From: Pleurotus djamor
Lineage: Eukaryota; Basidiomycota; Agaricomycetes; Agaricales; Pleurotaceae
DNA: 64,000 nucleotides
Assembly: GCA_029747585.1 (NCBI GenBank)
Contig: JAPEVF010000067.1
Location: forward strand, 1-64,000
Direction: 5' to 3'
The notes below the pieces were generated by a model. That model did no database searches and was not told the DNA's origin. It worked only from the letters and a program-made list of their open reading frames with translations. The first letter of the stretch is position 1, and every line of letters begins with the position of its first letter. Shown piece by piece: positions 1-12,900 of this stretch. Both the position numbers and the translations under genes were made by a program.

Positions 1-301
1 TGGGGGAGCGCTGGGGGACCGATGCTAGGACCTATGCAAAGGCTATGTGAGTGGTTTTATAGGTGTTACTCAACGTGGAACTTACTAATTGTTGGTTTCT
101 TGTTTTTCCCTCTTCCGCGTAGACCACCTACTTGCTCGCTTGAACCCTGACCGTTCGTCCGAAACGTTACCCGCTCACGAAGGTATGTTGTATCTTCATC
201 TTCTTATGTGTTAACGAAAGGCTGAATTGAATGGGTTAGTACTTTTGCTGGACACCCAACTTCGGAGCCGACCCCTCGAAAAATCACTCAAGCACACGAA
301 G
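1..301 (+). CDS. possible last exons of a gene entering from the left edge
   Basis: I do not recognise a family. Three short segments can be joined in one open frame with consensus fungal splice sites: about 1-46 (donor gtgagt), about 124-182 (acceptor gcgtag, donor gtatgt) and about 239-301 (donor gtatga). The second segment reads HLLARLNPDRSSETLPAHE. No start or stop is visible, so this would be an internal or 3' part of a gene mostly outside the window. It could equally be non-coding sequence that happens to be open over a short distance. Confidence 0.25.
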
Positions 302-412
302 GTATGAAGGAAACATGTTTATTAAGTGTATATAATACATTGGTGAGTACTTATCATCGATTTATTGACTGCTTCTTGTCCACCGGCACTGAATATGACA
401 CTCTCCCAGCCC

Positions 413-1290
413 TCCCTTCCCCTCGACCGTAATCCAACCATACCTCCTCCGCAGCAAAACGCCGCCGCCCATGAACAATACACCCATGGTCCTACGGGTA
501 TGGGGTATCCCTGAACGAGTGTACGAAAGCCTTGATGAAGAATTGCCGCAATCGTTCAAGAAATCGCCTTCGGGAGGATTTCAAATTTTTTCATTTTATT
601 TATTCGGAATTTCGCTTTTCTTGGTCAAGGATGGTGATGGAAGGAAAGCTTGAAGTTCGAAAATGCTTGGTGAGTCGTCGATATTTGTGCGCGGGGGCAT
701 AGATTAACTGGAAATGGATCTTAGGTTGTGAGGGAGGAGGAGGAGAGGAAGAGAGAGGGAGGGGCAGGCAGCTAGGGTTCGTGGAAGGCAAGGGAGTGTG
801 CGAGAGGGATGGGTAGTGTAGCTGTACGTAGGGTGAGTGATGTCGAATTGTCCGAAGGATGTAGAATACTCACCAAGATGAATATAGCGCCTGCCTTCCC
901 CCTCGACGCAATTTGATTATACCGCCTCCACATCGAAACGCCCCGGTCCCGCGACAATACCACCATGGTCCCATAGGTCTGAGGTATCCTTGGTCAAGTT
1001 TGCGAAGGGTTTCATCAAACTTTGTCGCCGTCGTCACAAAAACCACTTTGGCAAGATTTCGAAGTTTTTTAAATTTTATTTCTTTGAAATTTCGAAATTT
1101 TCGGTTGAGGATGGCGATGGAATGGATGATTGAGGTTTGCATATGGTCGGTAAGTCGTTTGTATTCGTGCAAGAGGGCATATGCCGACTGGAGGATGTGG
1201 TGCAGGGATGGTTGAGTGAGGGGAGGGGAAGGTTGAGGCAGTTCGGACGCATGGGAGGCGAGGAAAAGCTGTGAGAAGGTGAGTTGTGTT
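413..1290. repeat. diverged two-copy direct repeat, period about 480 bp
   Basis: Two stretches resemble each other in the same order and orientation: about 413-850 and about 893-1290. Shared landmarks are cttcccc...ctcgac at the left edge, a catggtcc block (485 and 963), a T-rich block near 583-606 and 1065-1090, a block ending in gggcata..gactgg (about 694 and 1177), and purine-rich (GA) tracts after about 725 and 1210. The copies differ by many substitutions and small indels, so the duplication is old. Open frames here are low in complexity and none has a recognisable domain. No gene is called between 302 and 1597. Confidence 0.5.
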
Positions 1291-1597
1291 GCAGTGACTG
1301 GAGGGCGCGGATGGCTGACGAAGATGAATAGAGTGCCGTGTTATAGCGGGGTCTATGCGTGTCGAAGCACGCAAATGATGTCTTGTTGCTTGACGAAAGG
1401 GAGGCGAAGGGAGGAGAGAAGAAGTTTGGTGGCTGTGAGGGGGAGATGGATTCGAGAATTTCGGTGAGTCTTTCATGGGTTAGGTACCTACCTACCAACT
1501 GGCGTGACGGCGTCGCGTATGTAGGCTAACATGCCTTCTCAGAAAATACCTTCGGCCTCGTAAGCGTGGCGTGCATTGCACGCCCACAGGGCAANGT

Positions 1598-1936
1598 TCA
1601 ACCTGACCTTTATGCTGGTGTCGTGCTAGCTGGTGGCTCCACTATGTTTCCTGGGATGACTGATCGTATGTCGAGGGAAATGAACATGCTCTCGCCTCCG
1701 GGTATCGAGGCCAAGGTCGCCGCTTTGCCCAAGGGACAAGACTCTGTTTGGACAGGTGGCTCCATCCTTGCGTCTTCTGCAAACTTCAGTGCACAGTGGT
1801 GCTTGAAACAAGAGTTTGAAGAAGTTGGTCCCAGTGTAGTCTACCGCCGTGCGTCTTTCAGCTCTTGTGCCAAGTTTCTTCCTTCCCGAACCTTAATACT
1901 CATTGCCTTTTTCTTCTTCTAGACGGGTATATCTGA
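1598..1936 (+). pseudogene. actin C-terminal fragment
   Basis: The frame from 1598 matches the last quarter of actin: it contains LAGGSTMFPG, a diverged counterpart of the [13 protein letters not shown] stretch (here ending SVWTGGSILASS), and GPSVVYR before the end. A donor at about 1851 and an acceptor at 1920-1922 join it to a four-residue tail and stop at 1936. The same intron position is used by the complete actin-like gene downstream. Nothing resembling the first three quarters of actin precedes it, and an N lies at 1595. It is best read as the remnant of a tandem duplication. Intact actins have about 375 residues, so this fragment is unlikely to be a functional protein. Confidence 0.75.
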
Positions 1937-2357
1937 GTATCGTCTATAACATTGTAATGCGGGATACATGAATGAACTCCGTAAAAGACATAGCCTGCCC
2001 GACCAAGCTGGACGAGCCGCATGAAAAACACCTGGAAGCTTCAAGCATCCACAGATCACTCAGGCAATTTGACTCCCTGAAAGGAATACTAACCTTGACT
2101 GTGCGGACGCAAAAATTGAAGGTACTTACTGCGCTGCTCCCCTTTCCTGCCGGCAAACTCCGAAATATCTAGGCTGCGCCTATGCTGGGTCGTGTGCATT
2201 GCCTCGTTCACGTACTGCATTTATTGGACGCCCAAATGTCAGCCTCACAAATAGTTCGGCGCGCAATCGTGGTGCCCTAATATAACCTCCCGTTCTACGG
2301 GGACGACATCTGTGATACATTCGTCCGTCTCCACGCCCTTTCCCTTCATAACGGGCG
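1937..2357. other. intergenic region upstream of the actin-like gene
   Basis: About 420 bp between the actin fragment and the start of the actin-like gene. A short open frame (1972-2172) has no recognisable features. The stretch before 2358 is pyrimidine-rich (cgtccgtctccacgcccttt), as is common just upstream of fungal start codons. No clear TATA box is seen. Confidence 0.4.
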
Positions 2358-3917
<1,560 letters not shown>

Positions 3918-4074
3918 TTGCCTAATACTGCAACATGCGCCATCTCTCCCAGTTTAATTCAGTTAGCTAGTAGTTCGCCAAACGCCAGTCCTCCTGTATA
4001 GCAAGAATACCCTGATATCACTTTAGAAAGCTCTTTCAACTTTATCAGACGTCCATCAACCTTACATTAGTCCG

Positions 4075-5245
4075 TCACGGGGGTGGCAGACCACAGTGCT
4101 CCCACCACAAATCCCAGCTTGTGGGTAGTCCTTGGCTTCGCTTGACCCGCAGCGGTCCCTGCACCGCCAACCCTCGTCCAATTCTGTAGCGATAGAAATT
4201 AGGCGAACGTTCCTTCCCATAATCCAGAACGATGTCGATGACCTGCAGCTCAGGGAGATGTGTAGTCGCGTGGAAATCGCCTTTGAGTGGGATGGAGAAT
4301 TTGAAGCCTGTCTGTCGAGGTGACACATTGTATACGATAGATATATACAGAAGAGCGGGTCCCTGTATGAGTGATAGGAAAGAGCTTGTATTTTCAAACG
4401 AAGCGGGCTCGAATGGGGTTGAGTGGTGGTAGAAGATGATGAAAGTTGAACAAAAACAAACTCACGCGCTCGTATCGATGTTGCTCCTGAATCTCCAAGT
4501 ATTTTACATTGGGGTATTGTTTCATTAGATGGGGAGCATCCTTCACCAAGCATGAGAGAGTCTTCATGGCCGGTGAGATGACTGCCGAGGGTTGAACACG
4601 GTCCTCAGAGTAGAAGGAGGAGATAATATTGAGGTGCTGGATGTCACGACCTTGAACGAAGGCGAGGGCCTCCTCCTCATCAGGCGTTACAAGTGAGCGT
4701 AGGTTGGGGAGAGAACCTGCTTTGAGCACGGGTAGTTCACGCCGAGGGAGATGGTTGAAGAAAGCAAGATGCTCAAGCAGGTCCTGAGATTCCAAAAACC
4801 GCCACATTTCAGACTGGTCGTCCCCATCACGGCACCAAACGAAGTGAGTGAGCATGGAGAATTGAGTGAGCGACTTGAAAACCCCAGCCTTGGGGTGGTC
4901 ATCGCTGTAGTACGCAAAAAGGGCAAGACGGTGCAGGTTGACGAGAAACGGCGCTACGTGTGCCAATGTTTCATGAATAGGAGCTCGAAGTGTTTGTACC
5001 CGTCTAGCGAGGTGCGAATTCGCTGAAAGCCGTTGAAAAAGGGCTTCAGTGCGCCGTAGTTCGACAAGGGAGGGGAAATTGAAGATGCCTGACTCCGAAT
5101 CGTAATTTAATTCGATGTTTTCATAGAGTAAAGCCTCGGATAGCTGGCTTAGCTGACGAGAAGTTACGATGAGCGTAAGCAGAGTTTTGGTGTCGCTGGC
5201 GAATCCAAGGATTTTGAGCCACAACTCGGGTGGCAGTCCTTGCAT
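4075..5245 (-). CDS. F-box-like protein (copy A)
   Basis: Two exons, 5245-4466 and 4311-4075, joined in phase 0 (donor gtgagt, acceptor cgacag). The start is the ATG at 5245, giving MQGLPPELWLKILGFA; an upstream in-frame GTG was not used. Residues about 3-45 look like an F-box: PPELWLKIL, then a Ser/Thr-rich helix and LLYENIEL. The rest resembles diverged leucine-rich segments and has no catalytic motif. The end is a short exon with DLWWEHCGLPPP, a signature shared with other F-box-like genes in this window. F-box proteins usually present substrates to SCF ubiquitin ligases through Skp1; the substrate here is unknown. About 338 residues. Confidence 0.75.
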
Positions 5246-5619
5246 GGTGGTTGGAGGCACAAAGGGTCCGAGCGCTTAAGTACTAGTATCACACTTGCCA
5301 CACACACCTCACATAATTCATAGCCAGAAACGGAGGAAAATTATGAAAAGGAAGGCTCAATCGGCCGTGCGAGACAGCGGGTATATGAGTCTATTTGCGA
5401 AATGCTGAACTTCAGCTGAACTTGGAGGTAACTTCGGTTTCTGGGGATCGTCGCCGGGTACGGGAAACCGGACGAAACGCGTCATACTATTCTCGTCCAA
5501 GACGATGTGACTGTTACCCAAGATTTCAGACGTACCGTAATTAACAATTGGCCTGATGGAAGGTAGTATTGATCATCATCCCGATCGGCGCGTCGACCCG
5601 CATGTGCGGATCAACTTGT
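5246..5619. other. intergenic region, F-box A promoter side
   Basis: About 370 bp between the F-box A start and the stop of the DUF2235-WD40 gene. It must hold the F-box promoter and the 3' end of the neighbouring gene. No open frame or TATA box stands out. Confidence 0.35.
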
Positions 5620-8600
5620 TTACTCATCAAAATGGATATTCACAGCTGCTTCGATGTCCCATAACTGAACCATAGGTCTCGAGGCATAGATCCCATCATC
5701 TTCTTCGCCAGGTTCCTCCACGTCCCCCTCTTCATCGTCCTCGTCATCGGAGTCATCCTCCAGATTTGCAGTCGCCATTTTCATCCCATCTGGAGAAAAC
5801 GCGAAGTCATCCATTGGCCCGCTTCTGTATTGATATACTCTCTCCCAAGTGTCACACCGCCATAGCTGAATCCCTTTACCACCCGTCGCCAGCACCTTGC
5901 CATCTGGTCTGAAGGCCACACACCTCGTATGAGGATCCCCTGTATTCATGGTCTGACCGGCCACGCCGAGGTCATCAACGCTGTATATTTTCAGATACCC
6001 ATGAGTGTGTAGTGAGACGAGCCATTTTCCGTCTGCACTTGTCACGATGGCGCGCGGATAGCGAGAACCGATCAAAGTGACAGTTTCGTAGTTGGAATGG
6101 TCGAGAGTCGTGGCCAGGACGTCTTCCCTAGTCATGTACGCGATTTTAGAGTTATCAGCAAGGAATGTTATTGCGTTGTTCTCCGTGCTGACCCATCCTC
6201 CGATCCTGAATCGGTCAAACGCCTGCCATCCCCCTTCTTCATCTCTTCGCCACAAAACGACGGAGGTACCGCTTGAGATGGCCAGCATTTGGTTGTCGTT
6301 GGAGAAGCACATGGCTATCCCTCTCCCCCAGTTACCGTCATCATCGTCATCGTTCACGCTAGCGCCACGAGTTTCCTCTTCCCCCTCTGCCTCGTCTTCA
6401 TCTGCATCCTCGTCGAACTCTTCCTGGTCATCATTCTCATCGTCCTGGTTGTCATTCTCATCGTCCTGGTTGTCATCACCATCGTCCTGGTTGCCATCGC
6501 TGTCGTCCTGGGTGTCATCGTCGCCGTCCTGGTCGTCGCTAATGTCACTTTTGGCGTCGTCATCGTACTCATTGTTGTCAGTGCCAAGCTCAGGCTCGTA
6601 GTCTTTCTCTTCTTCAGGACCTCGTTCGTCTTCATCAAGATCGTAGTCTCTCATCCCATCTTCAGCAGCTTGAGCACAACGGGGACTCAAGGTGGCACCA
6701 GCCAGAATCTCTGCAGATTCCCTCAGGTCGCGGTGGGTCTTCGTGTCGAAGATACGGATGCCAATTTTGTCTGGGTGATCAGGGTTTGTAGAGCGAGCAG
6801 TTGCGATCAACGAGGAATCCCTAGTGGCCCGAGCAATCTGTAGGTCCGGGTAAGCCATGTAGTCCCTGGGAGGTTGGCCTGAGCTAGTATCCCAGACGTC
6901 GATATGCGAGTTGCGATGAAGAATGAAGATTCGATGGGGGTCGTTTGACGAAAAACAAAAGGAATCGTCCATGCTGTCTTTCTTTACCAGATGCGAGTGG
7001 AGGCACGCTAGGTGTGAGAAGAGCGACAATCAATACTCTGACTGCGAACGAATGAAGATACGAGTACTTACGATTTCCAAATGATGTCAACAAGTTGTTC
7101 AGCGAAAGCTTGAATTCGTCACCAAATGGTTCGACCCATTCCTTGATTTGCGCGGTTGTGAATCGCCGCCTACGTCCCTGGGGGAGCGACCGCGCATGCG
7201 TGAGGAGTCGTAAGAGTGTTCGCCGGGATTCAATGTCTGAGCGATGCTTTTCGTGGGCGATATGAAGGGCGGTCAACATGCTATACGCAGCACGGGGGAC
7301 TTCGGCAATGGAGCTTAAGCGTGCCGCTGAGAAAGAATCAAAATCGGTTCATAGAGTAGATGAAGGCAAATTAGGGACACACCATCATCTAGATACGACC
7401 TAAGCGTTAGAATGGCAGCAGTGAAAGTGTTAAAGTCAAGAGGGTCGTCGTCCTCTGGATCCCGCTCTCGCAAAAGCTCCCGGCAGATTCCATCCAAAGT
7501 CGAAACGGTGTGCATGACATTTTCGTACGGGTCCTTCTCAACAATAGGATGAGATGTGTAGTCTCGTAATAGATCCTTCCAATTAAGCCGAGCTGACAGT
7601 CGAGTTGAAGGAAGGATAGCTTCGGGAACATATGTCGTGGAAGTTGGTATAGTAGCGCTTGGAAAAGAACCAGGGATCAAAGAGGTGGGATCGTGGTAGA
7701 GCAGAGCGTGACTATCCGTATCGATGGAGCTTTTGTTTATGCCAGACTTGGAAGTGAACGCTCCTGTTCGCTCTAGATGGGTAAAGACAGATTGATGGAT
7801 ATATTGACCGGGATGGATAACGCGACGAGAAGCTAGGTGAGGCCTATGGGAGACGCTATTGAATCGGCAATGATACGCGCGTAAATCAGGACTAACCACC
7901 ACGTCAAACTGTCCTGACTCTCGTACGAGAGAGAGGGGAAAGGGAGAAGCTCCAGGAGAAACCAGATACCCTTGAGTGATTCCTTGGGAGCAATCGTCGA
8001 CCACTGCCCTTCATAAGGATTCATTCGAAGGCCTCTTGTCATCGCCTCGTAAGTCATCCACCGAAGAGCCGGTCCGAAGTTGGATAGGTTTTCATTGGAT
8101 ATGTTACCGCCGCCGCTGGAATGAATAACATGGGTTAAATGATGAAGATGCCACAAACGGAAGGGGCGTACATATCAGAATGAGAGCCTGCGAACCAAAC
8201 TTCCTTAACGTCGCCTACGTCACCCTGGAGTGGGCCGAGGCCCCCATTTGCGTACTCGGGTTGAAATTTGGCTCGGAGCTCGTCCAGCGCAAGGGCGTGA
8301 CGAAACGCACAGACATGACCCATACCGGAGACCGTCTCTGGCAGGGATTTTCCGCGAAGTATTCCGATTGAAGAGACTGTATCCCTTCAAAGTGAAATTC
8401 AAGTTGAGTGGGTGTAAGATGATCAGCGAAATTGAATTGCTTACCATGCACCAACGAAGTGGACTTTGACGTCTTTTCGACACAAGGTCGCTTTGAATTG
8501 TTGACAATGCTTATGCTCGGCCTCCAAGCTCGCTCCTGAGTTAGATTGGTTGGGCGAGCCTTCCTTCGTGGGATCACGCTTCGTGTTCTCAGTCACAGAG

Positions 8601-9415
8601 GAGTACAGCTCGTATGCACTGTTTGTCGCTCAGTAAATCTTGTCATTGAGACGGAGAGCAACTGACAAAGGAATTTGGTTCTTGTTGCCTTTGTGAAGAA
8701 GTCCGACCTATGGAAAAAATCATCAGTACACCACAGCAGAGGTCATCGTTATCTGCGGTATCTGACTTTGTGAATCATTCCGGCAACCACGCGAACTTGG
8801 TACGCCCCTCGGGAGAAGCCTAAAATCCGTCATCAGAAGAAGACTTTGGCGTATGGATACAGAAAGACCCGCCGAAAAGGAATATCCTATCTCCTGGTCT
8901 GTAGTTCTCTGAGAGCCACTCATACGCCGCGTGGATAATGCGTTCAAAGTTCCTAGATTAGAGAGGGTTAGCAATAGAGTCGTCGACGAGAGCCTGAGCG
9001 AACCAAGCAATTGCCATATCGATGCTATGATATACGACCTGCTTTAAGTATCCCAACGATTGGAAAGAAGGCTTTGCGTATGTCCCGATCCCGCTGTTAT
9101 AGAACGCAAGCTGATCCTCTTCGTCTTTCACAAGCCGACTAAATAACTCAATGATATTGGTGCTCTGGTAGGACCACAAGTCAGAGCACACGAGCTACAG
9201 AGGGAGGGATGAAAGGAAGAGGGACGAACCTTAGCGCTGAACTGGTTCGCGGTGCCGTCGATGCAGACGACGAGATTTCTGGCAGTGTTGCTATGGGGGC
9301 ATCGAGAATCGAAGGCGGGCTGACTTGAGGGAGTGTCCTTGGGCATCTCTGCTTGTTTAGGTGGACTGGGTTGGTGCAGGGGGCGGAGGTAATTTGAGGG
9401 AAGCCAACGCCGCAT
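5620..9415 (-). CDS. DUF2235 alpha/beta-hydrolase fused to WD40 repeats
   Basis: Multi-exon gene of roughly 1,100 codons starting at the ATG at 9415. The first part is a DUF2235 hydrolase, the family that includes the Tle1-type phospholipases of bacterial type VI secretion. It has RNLVVCIDGTANQFS near the N-terminus, a nucleophile elbow GFSRGAY, the strand KVHFVGAWDTVSS, and the later acidic/His motif WFAGSHSDIGGG. A helical middle part follows (7855 to about 7070), then a very acidic linker, then beta-propeller-like repeats with VVLWRR, KLYSV-like, IQLWRC and VQLWD strands to the stop at 5620. The intron at 8820-8872, which splits the nucleophile elbow, needs a GC-AG boundary to keep frame. 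The intron at 7856-7896 is only 41 nt. Exon joins run continuously through the linker without a stop, so I call one gene; two adjacent genes remain possible. Substrate unknown. Confidence 0.8.
6423..6548. repeat. 21-bp coding minisatellite, six units
   Basis: Six imperfect 21-bp units begin with cctgg at 6423, 6444, 6465, 6486, 6507 and 6528. On the minus strand they encode a seven-residue Asp/Asn/Gln-rich repeat (for example DDENDNQ) in the acidic linker between the hydrolase and the WD40 part of the large gene. Units 1 to 3 are the most alike, and units 4 to 6 have drifted. Because the unit is a multiple of 3, gain or loss of copies would keep frame. Confidence 0.85.
8820..8872 (-). other. 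apparent GC-AG intron at the catalytic elbow
   Basis: In the DUF2235 gene the exon ending CTTTTCG and the exon starting GCTTCTCCCGA must meet directly to give the family motif FGFSRGA. The intron removed then starts with GC and ends with AG (ttttag). The only nearby GT donor would shift the frame. This is either a non-canonical intron or a sequence error. Confidence 0.5.
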
Positions 9416-9984
9416 GTTCGTAATCCTATGGAGAGAAGAGAGAAGATACTAGAGTAGGGGAGGGGAGGAAGGCATTGACTAGGTGTGACTTTGGGGGAAC
9501 CGGGTGGCTATTTAACTCCTTCGACGGCGGACATTGTGACGAGTCAAAGATATTTCCACCTAGGCAAGAACATCAGTACTAGACGTTAACGACGCCCACA
9601 GATGTGAGAATTATAGGCCGCACGTGTGAATCAGCCTGAACATGAGACAGCCCTACTGAGCTCTTGGGTCACTAGAAACGGGGATTGAATGTATGTGGCA
9701 GAAGCACAGTCGACGCCCACAGAAGCTATGCAACGCGGTATTAATTCGGCTAGCTAGGGCTGACGCTGGACACAGAACTCGAGGGTGGATTGACATGAGA
9801 TAAATCCGGATACACAAGGCACCCCCACAACTTCTGGGGATAGGGTATGCGTTGATGTCTGTGGGTAGCGTGTGTTCATGATTCGATACGTTTGCATTGA
9901 GGATGCGTGATGGACGGGGCGAGAGGATAAAATAAGGCTAGGGTCATGGATCCTGATTAAGAATACAACTGCAAACATTATGCA
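9416..9984. other. intergenic region before the ABC transporter stop
   Basis: About 570 bp separating the start of the DUF2235-WD40 gene from the 3' end of the ABC transporter, both on the minus strand. It should contain the DUF2235 gene promoter. A short open frame at 9754-9978 on the minus strand shows no domain. No TATA box or repeat is evident. Confidence 0.35.
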
Positions 9985-12900
9985 TCAACCACGCGAGGGC
10001 TTCCTAACTCGCGCGACCATGCTCATAATACTCCTGCTCACAGATTTCACTCGGAAAGCGTAGGCGAAGATGTACACCGCAACGGTCTGGACCGACATTA
10101 GTGATGCTGGGCACGAGGAAATGACGCAGAAACCCACGTTTATCACAATGAAGCCACAGAATATGCCCAGGTCCCTCCAACGATGACGGTAAAAGATGTT
10201 GAACGTCGGCCCGAGGAACTCGTCCGTTGTACGAGAAGGGCAAAACTGACAACCCGACGTAGCATCAGGGTTGTTCAAATAACCCCCTCGGTTGGATATG
10301 TAGTTTTCGAAGAAGCTGGAACAATTGGACCCAGAGGGTGGATTGACAGCAACGAGTTCTTTATCCGCGCAAACGATTTGCTGACGGCCGATAGCTAGCC
10401 AAAATTGTCTGTCAGCCCGAGGGGGAAATGACGGAGGAATGACGGACCTTGACCGAGCAAACCCTCGATCAGATACGTGTATGGGGAGACATGGTACATC
10501 CATTGCCACCAACCCAACTGTGAAAATGGCTGGACTACACCATTACTAAGAAAATAAATAACAGTCAAAAGTGTGTTCACCTTCAAAAGAAAAGAAAGAC
10601 TCACAAAGTAAGGACAAACGAGAATAAGAAGTTGAACAGCAAGCCCGCTATAGCAGCTGTAGGCGCCATGCTAGCGATTGCAAGCGCAATCGTTGTGAAG
10701 TAGCACGGGAACAAAACACCAAACATCAGGTAAGAATAACCACCCCGATCACTGTCGAACCCAACTGTCCAGTACCAGCATAGGAAGAACAAGGTTGAGC
10801 CCAAAATATTCCATGGAATCTCGACCAAAAGCTGGGACGTCGCAAGGACCGACCAAGAGTAGGTGCGGCTTGCACTCTCACGGACCTCGAAAATATCGCG
10901 TGAAGCAATGAGAGGCACAAGCATTTGACCAGCAAGGGGTGAACTCTGAGGAAGAAAATGTCAGTATACAGATTTCTCTTACGCAGGAGCGCTACTGACA
11001 AGGATCGTAGCCATGAAAATAGCCTGTGATATCAAGTTATTTAGCATCAGGTCACACAAGGTAGGTGACGCAACTTACGAAGACTTTGTTTTGAGTATCC
11101 TGAATGGAGTCTCCGGCTTTGAAGAACGTGAATCCTAAAGTATCGGTACATCAGCTATGGTTCCCAACACAGAGAGAAAGGGACGTGCCGATGAAGAGCC
11201 CCCCGATGATGTTGAGGGTAAGCTTCGACATGAGATATGCCGGTGTACGCCAATAGCTAGCATACTGCCGGATAGTGACCTCCTTCAGTTGGTATCCCCA
11301 AGACGTAGCGAACTGGGAGTGAAGCTCTGCTTTTACCGGCGCATCTTTTCGTCCTTGTGCGTGAATACCGTCCAAGTCCTCAGAGAGTCTCTGAGAACCA
11401 CCCGTTTTGATCCAAAGATCATGCCAATCCCGGTCTGCGACAGCGGTGGCACCGGCGCCAATGACATCAAGCATGTATTCGGCACTACGAAGGTTCAGCA
11501 TCCGATACTGTCAAAAGATGTTGCGGGCTCACGGATTCTCCCCAGGTTGACATTTTCTCGCGCCATTTCCTTCGAAGTAGTCGAGCAAAGTCGTTGCATG
11601 ATGACCGAGATCACCGAAGTAGACGGTTTGGCCACCTCGTTGAAGGAGTAACAGTCTATCGAAGACCTTGGTGTAACATTAAAACAGTGGTGAGGCATAT
11701 GAGGTAAATCCACGTACCTGGAATAGTTCTGCAGAGGGCTGGACCAAAAGGTTAGCCACGCATCGTCCTGCGATGATTTCGAACGTACCTGATGGATTCT
11801 GAACGGAGTGTGAGCGATGAGTTGAATGGGGTGACGAAACTACCACTTACGTGCATAAAATAGCCTGGCCATTGTCCGCGAGATCACGGAGGAACGATAC
11901 GATTGCCCAAGCGCTTTGGGAGTCCAGACCCGAAGTTGGCTCGTCGAGGAAAAGCAAAAGCCGCGGCTATGAAGTACGTTGTTCATAAACATGCTAGACG
12001 AAAGCGGTTTGATGACGGACCTTAGCTGCAAGCTCAACGCCAATGGTGGTTCGTTTCTTATGTTCGACGCCGAGAGTACCAACCATCGCGTCAGCATACT
12101 CTTCCAAGCCACACATCTTCAAGCATTTTTCGGCGCTAAAGAGAACCTTCAGCAAGGTCTGAGGAACCACGAAGAATGATATACATACTATGCATCCTTC
12201 TCCGCTGTAGGAACCGAAGCGGGCTGACGAAGTCTTGCCGAAAAAACCAACGACTCGCGGACCGTCATCGTCGGCTCATGTGTATCCATTTGCTGGCAGT
12301 AACCTGTTTGTGCCTGAAAATCACTGGGTAGGGTTTGGCCGTTGACAAAGCGCTCGCCGGTTACGACCCCAGTATCAACTCGAGAGGCAAGAACATTCAA
12401 GAGTGTGGTCTATTCAAAGGATGAGCTTCGAAGAAGTTCAAAGACTGTCCACACACCTTGCCAGCACCAGAAGCTCCCATCAAAGCGGTAAGCTTCCCCG
12501 GAGCGACAAAACCCGAAACATCATCGAGAAGCACCCTATGTTCATTGTGGCCAACAGGGATGGTGTACCGAATCTTCGACCATGAAAACACATCCGTCAT
12601 CTTCGGTTGATTGGCTACAATGGCTTTTTGCTCTTCGAGACGCCGGTGGGCTTCAGAGTCTCCATTACTAGGATTTATGGCAGTCGAGTTCGATGCGACC
12701 AACTTCGGATCCTTTTCCTCGTCTTCTCCATTGGCATCATCGGCCTGTCGAGACGCTGCCTCGGAACCCCGTTTGAACAGAACAATATCGTTCCCAGCGC
12801 GCGAATTGGTCGTCTGGATCTCTGTGAAGAGCAAGAGGAGAAAGGTAAACCCAATTCCGAACGCGACTAAGATGCCGAAGTTCTGGTCGCGCAAGTTCTC

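Noticed and set aside
1069..1498. Two overlapping minus-strand Ser/Pro-rich frames
   Set aside because: Low complexity from GA-rich DNA, with no conserved motif and overlapping a non-coding direct repeat.
5246..5260. Start of F-box A at 5260
   Set aside because: That codon is GTG; the ATG at 5245 starts directly before the F-box.
6092..6601. Plus-strand Ser-rich frame of 169 codons
   Set aside because: Also antisense to the acidic linker, with no domain and no splice or promoter support.
6289..6843. Plus-strand Val/Ile-rich frame that looks like a membrane protein
   Set aside because: It is the reverse complement of the acidic Asp-rich repeat of the WD40 gene; the hydrophobic pattern follows from complementing GAT/GAC codons.
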